From Lasiosphaeris hirsuta (taxonomy: Eukaryota; Ascomycota; Sordariomycetes; Sordariales; Lasiosphaeriaceae), in assembly GCA_030549175.1 (NCBI GenBank), contig JAUKUA010000004.1, forward strand, positions 930,001 through 994,000: a DNA stretch of 64,000 bases, in the 5' to 3' direction. A model generated the notes under the pieces. That model was not told the DNA's origin, ran no database searches, and saw only the letters and a list, made by a program, of their open reading frames with translations. Position 1 is the first letter of the stretch; every line of letters starts with the position of its first letter. Below are positions 34,064-44,067 of this stretch, one piece after another. A program made the translations under genes and the position numbers.

Positions 34064-37034
34064 ATGGCGACACCATCTGCCTCCAGCGATGCTGGATTCT
34101 TAGTGTCGGAGAGGGGGGGAGCGACCCCGCGCCAGCGACCCTCAGGTCGGCCTCGCGGTCCCCCTACCGAGAGTGCCGGTGCACCCAGCGACGACGAGGG
34201 CGAAGGCTTCGCCGACGACCAGGTTCCCGTCCGCTCGAGACCCACAGACACTGCCAACATCCCCAGAGTAGACGACAAGATTGGCCTCCTGATTCAGGAG
34301 CACTTCGAGAAATTCATTGAAGGGTACAATCATGACCAACCCCAGGCAATGAGCCCTACTGACCTCGGATACGTAGATACATTGAGGACCCTACCGCCTC
34401 GGGCCAGCCAACATCGAGCACGGCCACTACAGACAAGTACTACATCGCCCAGATCCATGGCATGCGGACATATGAACTGTCAACCTTCTACGTCGACTAC
34501 AAGCACCTGGCAGGATGGAACAACGGTAATTTGGCCGAGGCCGTCATGAACTCATACTACCGCTTCCTTCCCTTCCTAACTACCGCCCTGCACAACATGA
34601 TCTCCAAATACGAGCCGAAATATTTCCGCGAACACAGGCAGCCCACAGCTTCAAGTCACCAGACGAGCACAGCTGCCAGCAGCACAGGCAGTGCGAGCCA
34701 GTCTGAGCTCAGCGGCAAGACGGCCAACCAGCAGACCGACAAGCTCTTCTCAATTGCCTTCTACAACCTCCCGCTTGTGTCGCGCGTGCGTGCCATGCGT
34801 GCCAGAAACATCGGGCAGCTGCTCTCCATCAGCGGCACCGTAACCCGCACGTCTGAAGTCCGACCCGAGCTGGCCTTGGCTACCTTCATCTGCGAGGCCT
34901 GCCACAACGTCGTCCCCGAGGTCGAGCAAACGTTCCGCTATACCGAGCCTACGCAGTGTCCCAATGCCACCTGCCAGAACCGAGTCGCGTGGCGCCTCGA
35001 CATCCGCCAAAGCACCTTCGTGGATTGGCAAAAGGTGCGTCTGCAGGAGAACAGTAGCGAGATCCCCACGGGAAGCATGCCTCGCACTATGGATGTCATC
35101 CTGCGCGGTGAGATCGTGGACCGTGCCAAGGCTGGCGAGAAGTGTATCTTTACCGGTGCCCTGATCGTGGTCCCGGACGTCAGTCAGCTTGGCTTGCCCG
35201 GTGTCCGCAATGTGTCCGTCCGTGACGACCGTGGTACTGATGCCGGAGGCACTGGCGTTGGTGGACTGAAGGCGCTTGGTGTTCGTGACCTCACCTACCG
35301 TCTCGCTTTCCTTGCATGCATGGTGACCCCTGACGTGTCGTCTCTCGGCGCATCCGGGGAGGCACACCTGATCGACATGGTTGGTGCTCTTACTGGGAGT
35401 GCCGCCATGGAGACGGCTGAGAGCATCAAGGAGTCCCAGGACGCTGTTCTGGCTTCGTACACACAAGCTGAGATCCAGGATCTCCGTGCTATGGTGCACA
35501 GTGACCATATCTACTCACGCCTGGTGAATTCACTTGCGCCAACGGTGTATGGTCACGAAATTGTCAAGAAGGGTCTCTTGTTGCAGCTGATGTCTGGTGT
35601 GAGCAAACAAACAGCGGAGGGAATGGCGCTCCGTGGCGATATCAACATTTGCATTGTTGGTGACCCCTCGACGTCAAAGTCGCAGTTTCTCAAGTACATT
35701 GTTGGATTTGCGCCTCGCGCTGTGTACACATCCGGCAAGGCGTCATCCGCCGCTGGTCTCACAGCTGCTGTGGTAAAAGATGAAGAGACAGGCGAGTTTA
35801 CCATCGAGGCTGGTGCGCTCATGCTTGCGGATAACGGCATCTGCTGCATTGACGAGTTCGACAAGATGGATATTGGTGATCAAGTCGCCATTCACGAAGC
35901 CATGGAACAGCAGACCATCTCCATTGCCAAGGCGGGTATCCAGGCCACACTCAACGCAAGGACATCAATCCTCGCGGCCGCCAACCCCGTAGGCGGACGG
36001 TACAACCGCAAGACAACACTGCGCGCCAACATCAACATGAGCGCGCCCATCATGTCGCGTTTCGATCTCTTCTTCGTCGTCCTCGACGAGTGCAACGAGC
36101 AGGTTGACCGACATCTCGCAGATCACATCGTTGGGCTGCACCAGATGCGCGACGCAGCCATCGAGCCTGAGTTCTCAACAGAGCAGCTGCAGCGGTACAT
36201 CCGGTTCGCTCGGACGTTCCGTCCTGAGCTGACGGACGAGGCCAAGCAGGTGCTCGTGCAGCGTTACAAGGATCTGCGCGCCGACGACGCCCAGGGCGGC
36301 GTCGGCCGCAACAGCTACCGCATCACGGTGCGCCAGCTGGAGAGTATGATCCGGTTGTCTGAGGCTATCGCCAAGGCCAACTGCGTCGAGGAAATCACGC
36401 CCGACTTTGTCCACGAGGCGTATAACCTCCTGCGGCAGAGTATCATCTCGGTCGAGCACGACGACGTCGAGGTCGAGGAGGACGAGGAGGAGGCTCCCGA
36501 AAACGGCGCCACACTGCAACAGGCCGCGGCGGCTGCTGCTGGTACCCCGACCGACGCCGATGGGGACTCGCCCATGGAGGAGGACGGTGAAGCCGCACCC
36601 AGCGAACGGCAGGCGAGCGCCGCGCCGCAGCGCGAGAAGCAAACCATCTCGTACGATAAATATATCAGCATTGTCAACATGGTTGTGTCGCACGTGGCCG
36701 AGGACGAGACGACAGGCGGCGGCGAAGGTATCGAGGGTGATGCACTCGTGCAATGGTACCTTGAGCAGAAGGAGGACGAGCTGCAAAGTGAGGAGGAGTA
36801 TAACAATGAGATGGCGTTGGCGAAGAAGGTGTTGAAGAAGATGGTCAAGGTAAGGGTTGTCCTTGGCTTGCTTTTGTGTGGGATGTTTGTTAACATGGTT
36901 GATAGGACAATATCCTCATGGCAATTCGCGGCCAAGGTATGGCGGACGAGGACGGCGCTGGCGAGGGCAGCTCGGCCGAGGCGGCGCAGATTGTCTATGT
37001 GCTCCATCCCAACTGTGCTGTGGAGGAGTATTAG
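34064..37034 (+). CDS. mcm6: DNA replication licensing factor MCM6
   Basis: Subunit of the MCM2-7 replicative helicase, loaded at origins in G1 and active in the CMG complex. Three exons, 34064-34323, 34377-36849 and 36906-37034 (953 aa), with introns of 53 and 56 nt. The N-terminal A domain includes IPRVDDKIGLLIQEHFEKFIE and YYIAQIHGMRTYELSTFYVD. The zinc-binding cysteines are CEAC (259-262) and CPNATC (281-286). The MCM6-specific block VRLQENSSEIPTGSMPRTMD follows. The AAA+ core has Walker A GDPSTSKSQ (about 515), Walker B CIDEFDKMD (about 577) and the Arg finger SRFDLFFVV (about 647). A C-terminal winged-helix follows an acidic linker and ends YVLHPNCAVEEY. Without the last intron the frame runs into VRVVLGLLLC and on to 37128, so the 3' splice matters for the real C-terminus. 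Confidence 0.96.
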
Positions 37035-37722
37035 TGGCTGGTTCTTGGTCAGATGGAAATGTTCTCTGGGTAGAATGAATGCATGGATAGCAGGGGGCTG
37101 GAGCATCGGAGTGTTTGGACGGGTATGATCTTGATGTCTTTCGGTATTTTTCCCAAGATAAAACGGCCGGCTACTTCCTGGCTGGCGTTTGGGAGTTGGG
37201 AAGAGAGAGCGAGTATCTTTTGAAGCCGCGATTTGATTTTGTTGTATTTGTATGTTGGGTCAGTCATGAATAATACCTTGATGAATCAGAGGGCTAGCGT
37301 TTGGTTCTGGAAATGCATTTCCAAACTGCGATGCACATTCTCATGTCCTACATACCGTTATGTATTTAGCAAGTTGAAGCACGCATTCGACCATGACATG
37401 TTTGGAGTAGGGAGAGAGATATTCACTTTGATGGTCCCGTTGCCACCTATCCTCACTAATAGAAACGCCATTTCCAAAACAGATAGAAATCCTGAATTCG
37501 CCTGTCACAGCCAATGCTCGACTTGCAGCTTTTTCTTGCATAAAAAAACATACAGATATCTATTCCTTGGAAAAGCATTTGTTTCGAGGGGGTATCGTGA
37601 ATCGTCACATTATTCACCCATGAGATGTAAACGGAGACTTGCGGAGTCAAGGTTGCGTACTACATGTAGCGTGTTTCTCCGCATTCTTGCATCCGGCAAA
37701 TCCGCTTTGCGAGATTCCATCA
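37035..37722. other. MCM6 3' flank up to tRNA-Ser
   Basis: This 688 bp is AT-richer than the coding DNA. A plus-strand frame of about 199 aa runs through the tRNA and is not credible. No other feature was seen. Confidence 0.5.
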
Positions 37723-37821
37723 GTCACTTTGGCGGAGTGGTTAACGCGTTGCCCTGCTATCCGTCTGGTAGCTTGCCAGGCAATTCCCTCGGGAGCACAG
37801 GTTCGAATCCTGTAGGTGACG
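37723..37821 (+). tRNA. tRNA-Ser (anticodon GCT) with 18 nt intron
   Basis: The acceptor GTCACTT pairs with AGGTGAC, with discriminator G at 37821. The anticodon stem is TTGCC/GGCAA and the anticodon GCT lies at 37756-37758. An 18 nt intron (37760-37777) sits one base 3' of the anticodon, the canonical position for nuclear tRNA introns. A long variable arm (TTCC-CTC-GGGA) marks a class II Ser tRNA. The T arm is ACAGG-TTCGAAT-CCTGT. A T5 run (37826-37830) after the gene is the pol III terminator. Confidence 0.94.
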
Positions 37822-37825
37822 TTTC

Positions 37826-37830
37826 TTTTT
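37826..37830 (+). terminator. Pol III terminator of tRNA-Ser
   Basis: A run of five T, preceded by another three, lies five bases past the tRNA 3' end. Confidence 0.7.
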
Positions 37831-38279
37831 GATCACACTGTGATGGTAGTTGATGCTATCAACTGTTTTACGAGGTTGTTGAAGATGTTGAAGTAACGTT
37901 GGCTGCCTTTCGTGGCTGTAGCCTCTTCTCGAGCCTAGGGGGTTGCCAGTGTGCAGTGCGCTGGCACACTTTTAAATGACAGCATTCTGGATGTCTTGAA
38001 CGTCCAAGTTCGTCCCTGAGCCTATTGAAAAGGAGACCGAAATTTACACCCTCTAAATCCAATAGCGCTGAAGTGTTCGTGGCCGCATCATCCGGCGAGC
38101 GAATCCTTCTCCGTCCCGACTACAACAGAGAAACTCCCGCCCCTAACCTGCACATACTAGGGAATGTTCCGGCCGAAGGCCGGTGTCAGTTGGATCCGCA
38201 GGCTTCAATTGACCTTCTTGCAACCACTGTCCCATCATCTTGCACTGCGGCCCCCTACCCTCGTCACCCCAGCGCCCAA
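37831..38279. other. Island sequence between tRNA-Ser and AT-rich relic
   Basis: No gene was recognised. A perfect inverted repeat CCGGCC-GAA-GGCCGG lies at 38169-38183. Confidence 0.5.
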
Positions 38280-38680
38280 CAGCGTTACAATAAGTATAAC
38301 ACTATAGAAGTAGGAGGTTTAAAGTATATAACTCCAAAGATTATTAACTTCTTAAATAGCGTAATAAAGTGATTTGACGAGTTTAAGCCGTAGGGACTAC
38401 GCACAATAGACTAACCTTTCTAGGCTAGATACATTCTACCACGTAGCAATTAGATCTTAGTAGAAAAGGAAGGATATAAATTTAATTCTCCTTAAAGAGG
38501 GATATATTAAAGTATAATTTTTCTAAGGAATTACTTGGGAATTTGTAATAAAAACTTTTTCTTTTCTTAGGATTTCTTAAATATAACTGCGAGAGGATAA
38601 TATTCTAAATTTAAATCTCTTTAATACTATACTCCAGGATTCTAGCTCTAAGACTATGGTGTATAGATCGCGAATCAGGT
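38280..38680. repeat. AT-rich, TpA-rich relic (RIP-like)
   Basis: About 400 bp that is visibly AT-rich against GC-rich surroundings. It is dense in TpA (runs such as TATATTAAAGTATAATTTTT and ATATAACT) and poor in CpA/TpG. This is the pattern left by repeat-induced point mutation on a former mobile element. No open frame or terminal repeat survives, so the element cannot be named. It lies about 460 bp from a tRNA gene, a common insertion zone. Confidence 0.65.
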
Positions 38681-39051
38681 TATCTCCTCAAAGATGGCTT
38701 TGAGGCCCAGGTCCGTGCACAGTCCGCTTATCCGCTTAGCAGCTCATGTTTTTTGGTGTGTTTGTGTGACATTATGTGCCTCGCAATGTCGGTGCACGTC
38801 TTGTCCAGCTTCAGCTTTTTTCATCTTCCCGGCGAGGTACACCCTTTTTGTCCCCAGGTGACATTAATCCTGTCGAATCCCCAGTTTCAACCACCCTGTC
38901 CTAAATCATAATACAACCAATCCTTGGAGGCACAGGTTCTTGAAAAGGTGAGCGGCCGCTTCACGTAAGTACGTATCACTCGAGGTAGCTAGCTCTCTGC
39001 CTCACTATGCGTACAACTCCACACATAGCAGGGTGGTGACCTCGCCTCACT
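38681..39051. other. Island sequence before CYTH relic, with hairpin
   Basis: A perfect inverted repeat CCTCAAAG-4 nt-CTTTGAGG lies at 38686-38705 at the edge of the AT-rich relic. No gene was recognised. Confidence 0.45.
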
Positions 39052-39457
39052 ATGGCCATCCGCCAAAAATTGCTTAAGGCCTTGGCACCCTGCATCCTGG
39101 AAGTCGAGCGCAAATTCCGCTCCCTCGCGGTCCGCCAACTGACGCAGCGCGGCGGCACCCCGGCCTTCCAGACCCTGCACGCCCTCCCTCTCCAGACCGT
39201 CGGCGACACATACTACGACAAGGCCGGCCTGCTCTCCTCGGCCGGCGCGTGGGAGGCCAAGATCCGAAAGGGCGGCGACTTCGCCAACTCGCAGTTCGAG
39301 GAGCTACACGAGGTCGGCGACATCGCCGCCTGTGTCGAACGTATCACGGGTGTGCAGGCGGGCGAGCGGAGGCCGAGATGCAGAGGATGGATGAGAGGAT
39401 TACCGAGTTCATGACGCGGTATTCGTGGGCGCTTGGGTATTTTAAGAAGATGGGGAA
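39052..39457 (+). pseudogene. CYTH / thiamine-triphosphatase-like remnant
   Basis: The CYTH superfamily binds triphosphates in a beta-tunnel and includes thiamine triphosphatase. The remnant starts MAIRQKLLKALAPCILEVER with the family's N-terminal ExExK-like VERKF, then LHALPLQTVGDTYYDKAGLL and WEAKIRKGGDFANSQFEELH. The expected segment between SAGAW and WEAKI, which should carry the basic R-x-R substrate residues, is missing; the join is at a GCGTGG. After ERITGVQAG the frame shifts (about 39365) into MQRMDERITEFMTRYSWALG, then shifts again into the viperin fragment at about 39457. So most of the C-terminal half of the tunnel is gone. The fragment has three lesions and no complete active site; I infer a pseudogene. 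Family assignment rests on motif memory only. Confidence 0.7.
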
Positions 39458-40105
39458 TACCCCAAGTTCCTTATCGAGATGATCGACTTTTACAAGCACA
39501 ACCTCCACCTTGAGTCCGTCTCCGTCGTCACCAACGGGAGTCAGGTCATAGAGAGCTTCCTCCGCAAGCACGGCAAGAGCCTCGACATCCTCGCCGTCAG
39601 CTGCGATTCGTTCGACGAGGCGACCAACATCCAGATTGGGCGCGGGTCGGGCGACCAGGTGAAGAAGTTATATCAGATTGCCGGGTAGTGCGAGAAGTAT
39701 GGAATCCTATTTAAGATCAACACGGTCATCAATAGGCTGAATCACAGGGAGGACATGAACGCCCACCTCAGCACGCTGAAGCCCTTCCGGTGGAAGTGCT
39801 TCCAGGTGCTGATCGTGGCGGGCGGGAACGACACGACGGAGACACTGAGGAACGGCCACAAGTTTACCATTTCGGACGAGACGTTTGGGCAGTTCTGCGA
39901 GAGGCATAAGGGTCAGCCGTCGTTGGTGCCGGAGCCGAACAGCCTGATGGCCAAGTCATATCTCATCCTCGACGAGTACTTGCGGTTCCTGGACAGGACT
40001 GGCAAACAGCCATCGGGGCCGATATAGGAGGTTGGGGTGAAGAAGGCGTTGGAGAGTATCTTTTGGGATGAGGGGTGCATTTTTGGAACGTGGAGGATTG
40101 TATGA
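39458..40105 (+). pseudogene. Viperin (RSAD2-like radical SAM) remnant, N-terminal third missing
   Basis: Viperins are radical SAM enzymes that convert CTP to the chain terminator ddhCTP; homologues occur in animals, fungi and prokaryotes. This stretch reads in one frame for 216 codons and matches the middle and C-terminal part of the family in order: YPKFLIEMIDFYKHNL, LESVSVVTNGS, LDILAVSCDSFDEATNIQIG, ILFKINTVINRLNHREDMNA, LKPFRWKCFQVLI, TISDETFGQFCERH, LVPEPNSLMAKSYLILDEYL, RFLDRTGKQPSG and EVGVKKALESIFWDE. Two in-frame TAG codons interrupt it, at 39686-39688 (where the family has a Trp before Cys) and at 40025-40027. The N-terminal part with the CxxxCxxC iron-sulfur motif and the GGEPF-type SAM contact is absent; the CYTH fragment lies in its place. 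Motif order and density make the family assignment strong, and inactivity is clear. Confidence 0.86.
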
Positions 40106-41586
40106 TCGGGTCAAGCCCGAGACGGAGAAGGCATGCGGCGCCGAGGGACGTGAAGATTTAGTCTGGTAAATGAAGTTTCAATTTCCGCGAAACAAAGCGA
40201 TTGTACAAGGAAGACTAGGTAAATTGAAGATTAGCTAGGGTAAACTGATTGAAAGACTTGCGATCTCACTGCGCGATTGCACTGCGAATTTGGCGATGGC
40301 TAGAGGGTGCTGGAAATGGTGGTGGGTTGAGCACCGACCTTCGGGTGGAGGTTCCTCATACTTTTCGTATTTTTTTGGGCACAGACCCTAGAAGAAATAT
40401 CAGCTGAACGAACTTCTTGTGAAGCTGAGGGGCTAGAATTGATACTCTCAGCCCCTCGTTGTTCTCCATCATCCTGTTGCACGATTGACTCTCTACCACT
40501 TTGCGTTGTAACGACCATTCTCTCTCACCACTCACTCGTATTTAGGCCCTGCTGAGATTGCAAGCCTCGCGACGCTCATCCAAGCAGTCGGGTCGTGCCT
40601 TGCAGCCGGTACTTCATTACGAGCCGATCTGCGCGGAAGCTCTGCATCGAACCTTGTGCCGATTCCAATTGACCTTCGAGTCTTGGACGGCTTTGCGAAG
40701 ATCGTCTATAGCGTTGCAGACGGTGAGAGCTCCGAGTCAGACCAATAGCATTGCCAGGGTAGTTCGTTGTATCTGCGGAACAGACGTCGGGATTGCACGG
40801 TCAGGTATTTTCCCCCCTTCATCTACGTTTGCTTCTGAACCACGTCACTGCTCTTGATCAGTTCTTCACCGGGGTTCTTACCTTTGAGTGGTCCTTGACC
40901 TCGAATGTTGATAGCTGTGTCACAAAGCCTTATAACTACTTTCTCAATGTACCGAACTCCTACTGCAGCGTCTATGTAACGGGCTGCCGTTCAACCTCCG
41001 TCAGTGCTTGGTTTAACCCTAACCGTTGACGGGTCATATGACTTCGTAAAATAAAATAAAAAGACTAAGATTTCGTCCTTAGATCAGCAGGGGGCCGGTC
41101 TTTCCGGTCTCAGTTGCATCCCATTTTCCGGGCCTTGTATCCCGTTTTCTGGACTCCCGAGCTTCCACATTCGGCATACTTTGTACACAAGAGAAGGACT
41201 TATGAGAAAACTCGGAATCCCGTCCGCTCTCCCATAGATTAGCCAGTGAGGGCTAGACCAGTAGTTGGGTCGGTGACGACCAGCGAATCCCTGGTGTTGT
41301 ATGCTCATTTTTTTTAAAAAAAAAAAAATTTGCGTGTCAAATCCTGATTCCTCGCCCCTTTTAGCTCGATATGAAGCATAATCCGCATGTATAGTTGACA
41401 AGTCCAGACAACAGCATCACCAAGTCACAGGCAGCAGAGAACTTGCTTTTGTGTCATGTCATAAATCAATGATTTTCCCATTGCAGTCGCCCATACCTCA
41501 ACCGAGGTGTTTTATGCTAGCCAATAACTCAAAGAAATGATTATGAAAACCCAGACCCGTCTTTTTCACACACATGAGGAGATTCA
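40106..41586. other. Island sequence between viperin relic and deacetylase gene
   Basis: About 1.5 kb with no supported gene. One frame at 40540-40747 reads GPAEIASLATLIQAVG... and looks mildly protein-like, but it has no ATG and matches nothing I know. A T8-A13 run lies near 41308-41328. The last bases hold the 3' UTR of the deacetylase gene. Confidence 0.5.
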
Positions 41587-44067
41587 TCAAAACGCCTTGA
41601 GCGGCGGAGCATTCGGATCCTCCATGCACTGATCCACACGCATCAGTGTCTTGCCCGTCGCCTTGGCTAACTTGATGAACTCGGGGATATAGTTGACTGT
41701 CGAGTTGTAGAGGTAATGCATCACGACTAGGTTCCCCCCCTTGGCAAGATCGCGCTTGAATGCCTCGAGCTGCTTCTGGGGCGTCGTCGTCTCCGCCCAC
41801 CGCCAGTCCTCCACGTCGACGCTCCACTCTACAAGATAGGCGTTGGGGTCGTTTAGGGTGGCGGCGAGACGCTGCCTCATGCGCGCGCCTTCGGTACCGA
41901 ACGGCGGGCGGAAATAGTTGGTGTGGACAGTGTCGCCAAACACTTGCTTGACGGCCCCGATGTCATTATTGTACTCCCAGTCGATGCTGGCATCATCGGG
42001 CAGACCTTCCATCTTGGGATGTGTGTATGAGTGCAGGGCAATTTGGTGTCCGCGCGCAGCCATGTCCTTGTAGATCTTGGCCAGGCCGTTAGTCGTGTCC
42101 AGGAGCGGCAGCCCGACAGTGAAAAATGTCACGGGGATGTTTGCTTGTTTAATCATTTCCATCACTCTCGCTGCATACTTTGGCTCGCCATCGTCAATGG
42201 CAAAGGCAAACGAGTTGGGTCTTGTGCAGGCAAAGACGAGCTTGCCCGAGGGAAGCTTGCTCGGCATGACCCAGCCATTGGGAACCTTGTCCACGATCTC
42301 AATCTTGGTGAGATACGTCGGATCATTCGAATAGAAACCCCTCAGGTTGAAGCCAATGGTGCGTGTCAAGTTGACGTTGAAATGGTTGATGGGCATATAA
42401 ATATCAGTCGCCGATGCATACCGGGCAGCCTCAAGAGAATCCCATGTTTCTGGAAACGGTGCAATGGCGTCATTGCATTTCGCATTATGCTGCTGCAACG
42501 CTACACTAAATTTGTTGCTACCAGAGTATGCAATGTGTAGATATGCCCCTGAATAAGCTCGCAAGTCGGCGCATTTGTTTGTGAGCTGCGTGTTCCAGCT
42601 AAGATCTGAGTCGTTGGTTTGAATGGCGATGAAATTGTTTCCTTGGGTCACGATCTTGCCCTCGTCGCTGCCGTGCCATTCGCCTAGAGCGTTTGAATCC
42701 TTGTTCGCAAAGGCGTCAATTACAAAGGTCTTTGCATTCGAAACCGGGGTGGATGAGGTCTGCCGTGGGATGGGGGCCGAGGATGCCACAGCGGGGATGA
42801 CGTACTCTGTAGCGGTGTTGCCGCAGTAGAACGACATAGGTCCTAGAATGACCGCTGCATTGAAATTGGAGAAGTAGATCAGGTCGAGCTTGGTAGAGTC
42901 AATGCCGGTGAAGATGGACAGCGGGAACCAGTACAGTCTCTCGGTACCATCAAATGTCCACTTCAGCTGTGCTGTGGTCTGCGTGAATGTCTTGATGTTG
43001 GTCGAACCACACTGGTCGAACCAGGCCAGGGTCACGGCGAACGTGGTGCCTCTCGCGGCTCTGATGCGGAACGAGATACCGCCGTACTTGTTCGCCGTGT
43101 TGAGGCAACCAAACTGGCTGTAGAAGTAGGACTCGAGGTTCGTAGGGGTAAGCATGACCCGCTTGCTGCTGACAACGATCGAGGCCATGGTGCCATCATC
43201 GCTCGAGGACTGCCCCAAGGCATTGTAGCCGAGGAATGTCAATCGAGATTGAGACTCCCAGTCATCGATGAGCAGGTTGGTGCAGCCCGTCGGCTGTGCA
43301 GGGGCGACGGTTGACCGGCTTGCTGTTGTCAATGCCGTTGTCGGTACCGCGACGGTGGTTCTTGACGGCACCGCGGTGACGGAAGCTGTTGCTCTTGTCA
43401 ATACTTCGGGCATCCTCCGAGACTCACAAGGTAAATACGGGCGACATACTCGAAACTGAAGGGACGGTCGCAGTGCCCCCGCAGGCTAGGGTAACGTTTC
43501 CTATGCTCCATTGTGACCCGACCTTTGAGAAGACGGACCACACCAGGCCAACGATGGCGTCGTAGTTGGGGTTGTTGTCAAAGCCAAGTAGGGGCAGGCT
43601 GATAACCTGCCGCTGGCCGGTCAGATCGCTGACGATATTGTAAGAGCTCGTATAGTTGGAGCTGGCGTCACAGGTTGAAGCGGTCTGCAATTCAAGGGCT
43701 ACCGATGCGCCAGCCGGCCCCTGAATACTGAAGTTGATACCGGTATACCCGCTGCTCTGGGCCTGCACACATGGGAAGGACTCGTAAAAGTACGAGCTCG
43801 CGTCCTTGGGAGTGAAGACGACTTGGCCAGCCGATGCGGCGATCGAGGTCATAGAACCATCATCTGTAGTAACGCGTTAGTTTGGTCCGCCTATTCACTC
43901 AAGAGTGGCAGAGACTGACCCCCGTTTTGCCAGTCCAGATTGTTTGTGCCAGCAGTCCACTTGACAAAGTTGTCAATCAGCAGATCCGCTGTGCAGGCGG
44001 CGGCGCTGGCGGTGGAGGCGGTCCAAAGACCAGCCAGCCCGGCTACGAGTCGACGATCAAACAGCAT
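41587..44067 (-). CDS. Secreted polysaccharide deacetylase (CE4/NodB) with repeated N-terminal modules
   Basis: Likely extracellular enzyme that deacetylates chitin or a related cell-wall polymer. Three exons, 44067-43920, 43863-43450 and 43385-41587, with introns of 56 and 64 nt, giving 786 aa. The first ATG (44067) starts a signal peptide (MLFDRRLVAGLAGLWTASTASA). Three related non-catalytic modules follow, each opening with an LLID/FVID motif: LLIDNFVKW, LLIDDWESQ and FVIDAFANKD. The first two share SYFY..F.C and a GGT/YCGNTA close. A Ser/Thr/Pro linker lies between modules 1 and 2. The NodB domain (about 570-770) has AIDDGEP (motif 1), HSYTH (motif 2, about 639-643), RPPFG (motif 3), DVEDWRW (motif 4) and VVMHYLYN (motif 5), so the metal-binding Asp-His-His set is intact. 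Motif 1 is IDDGE rather than TFDDGP. Intron 2 was placed by phase and branch (TATTGAC...CAACAG). Confidence 0.9.

Noticed and set aside
34750..35508. 252 aa minus-strand frame
   Set aside because: Antisense to MCM6; its Asp/His/Gly-rich composition is a complement artefact.
37233..37832. 199 aa plus-strand frame
   Set aside because: It reads through the tRNA-Ser gene and has no recognisable domain.
40540..40747. Protein-like frame reading GPAEIASLATLIQAVG
   Set aside because: No ATG, bounded by stops, no family match; it could be a remnant, but I cannot support it.
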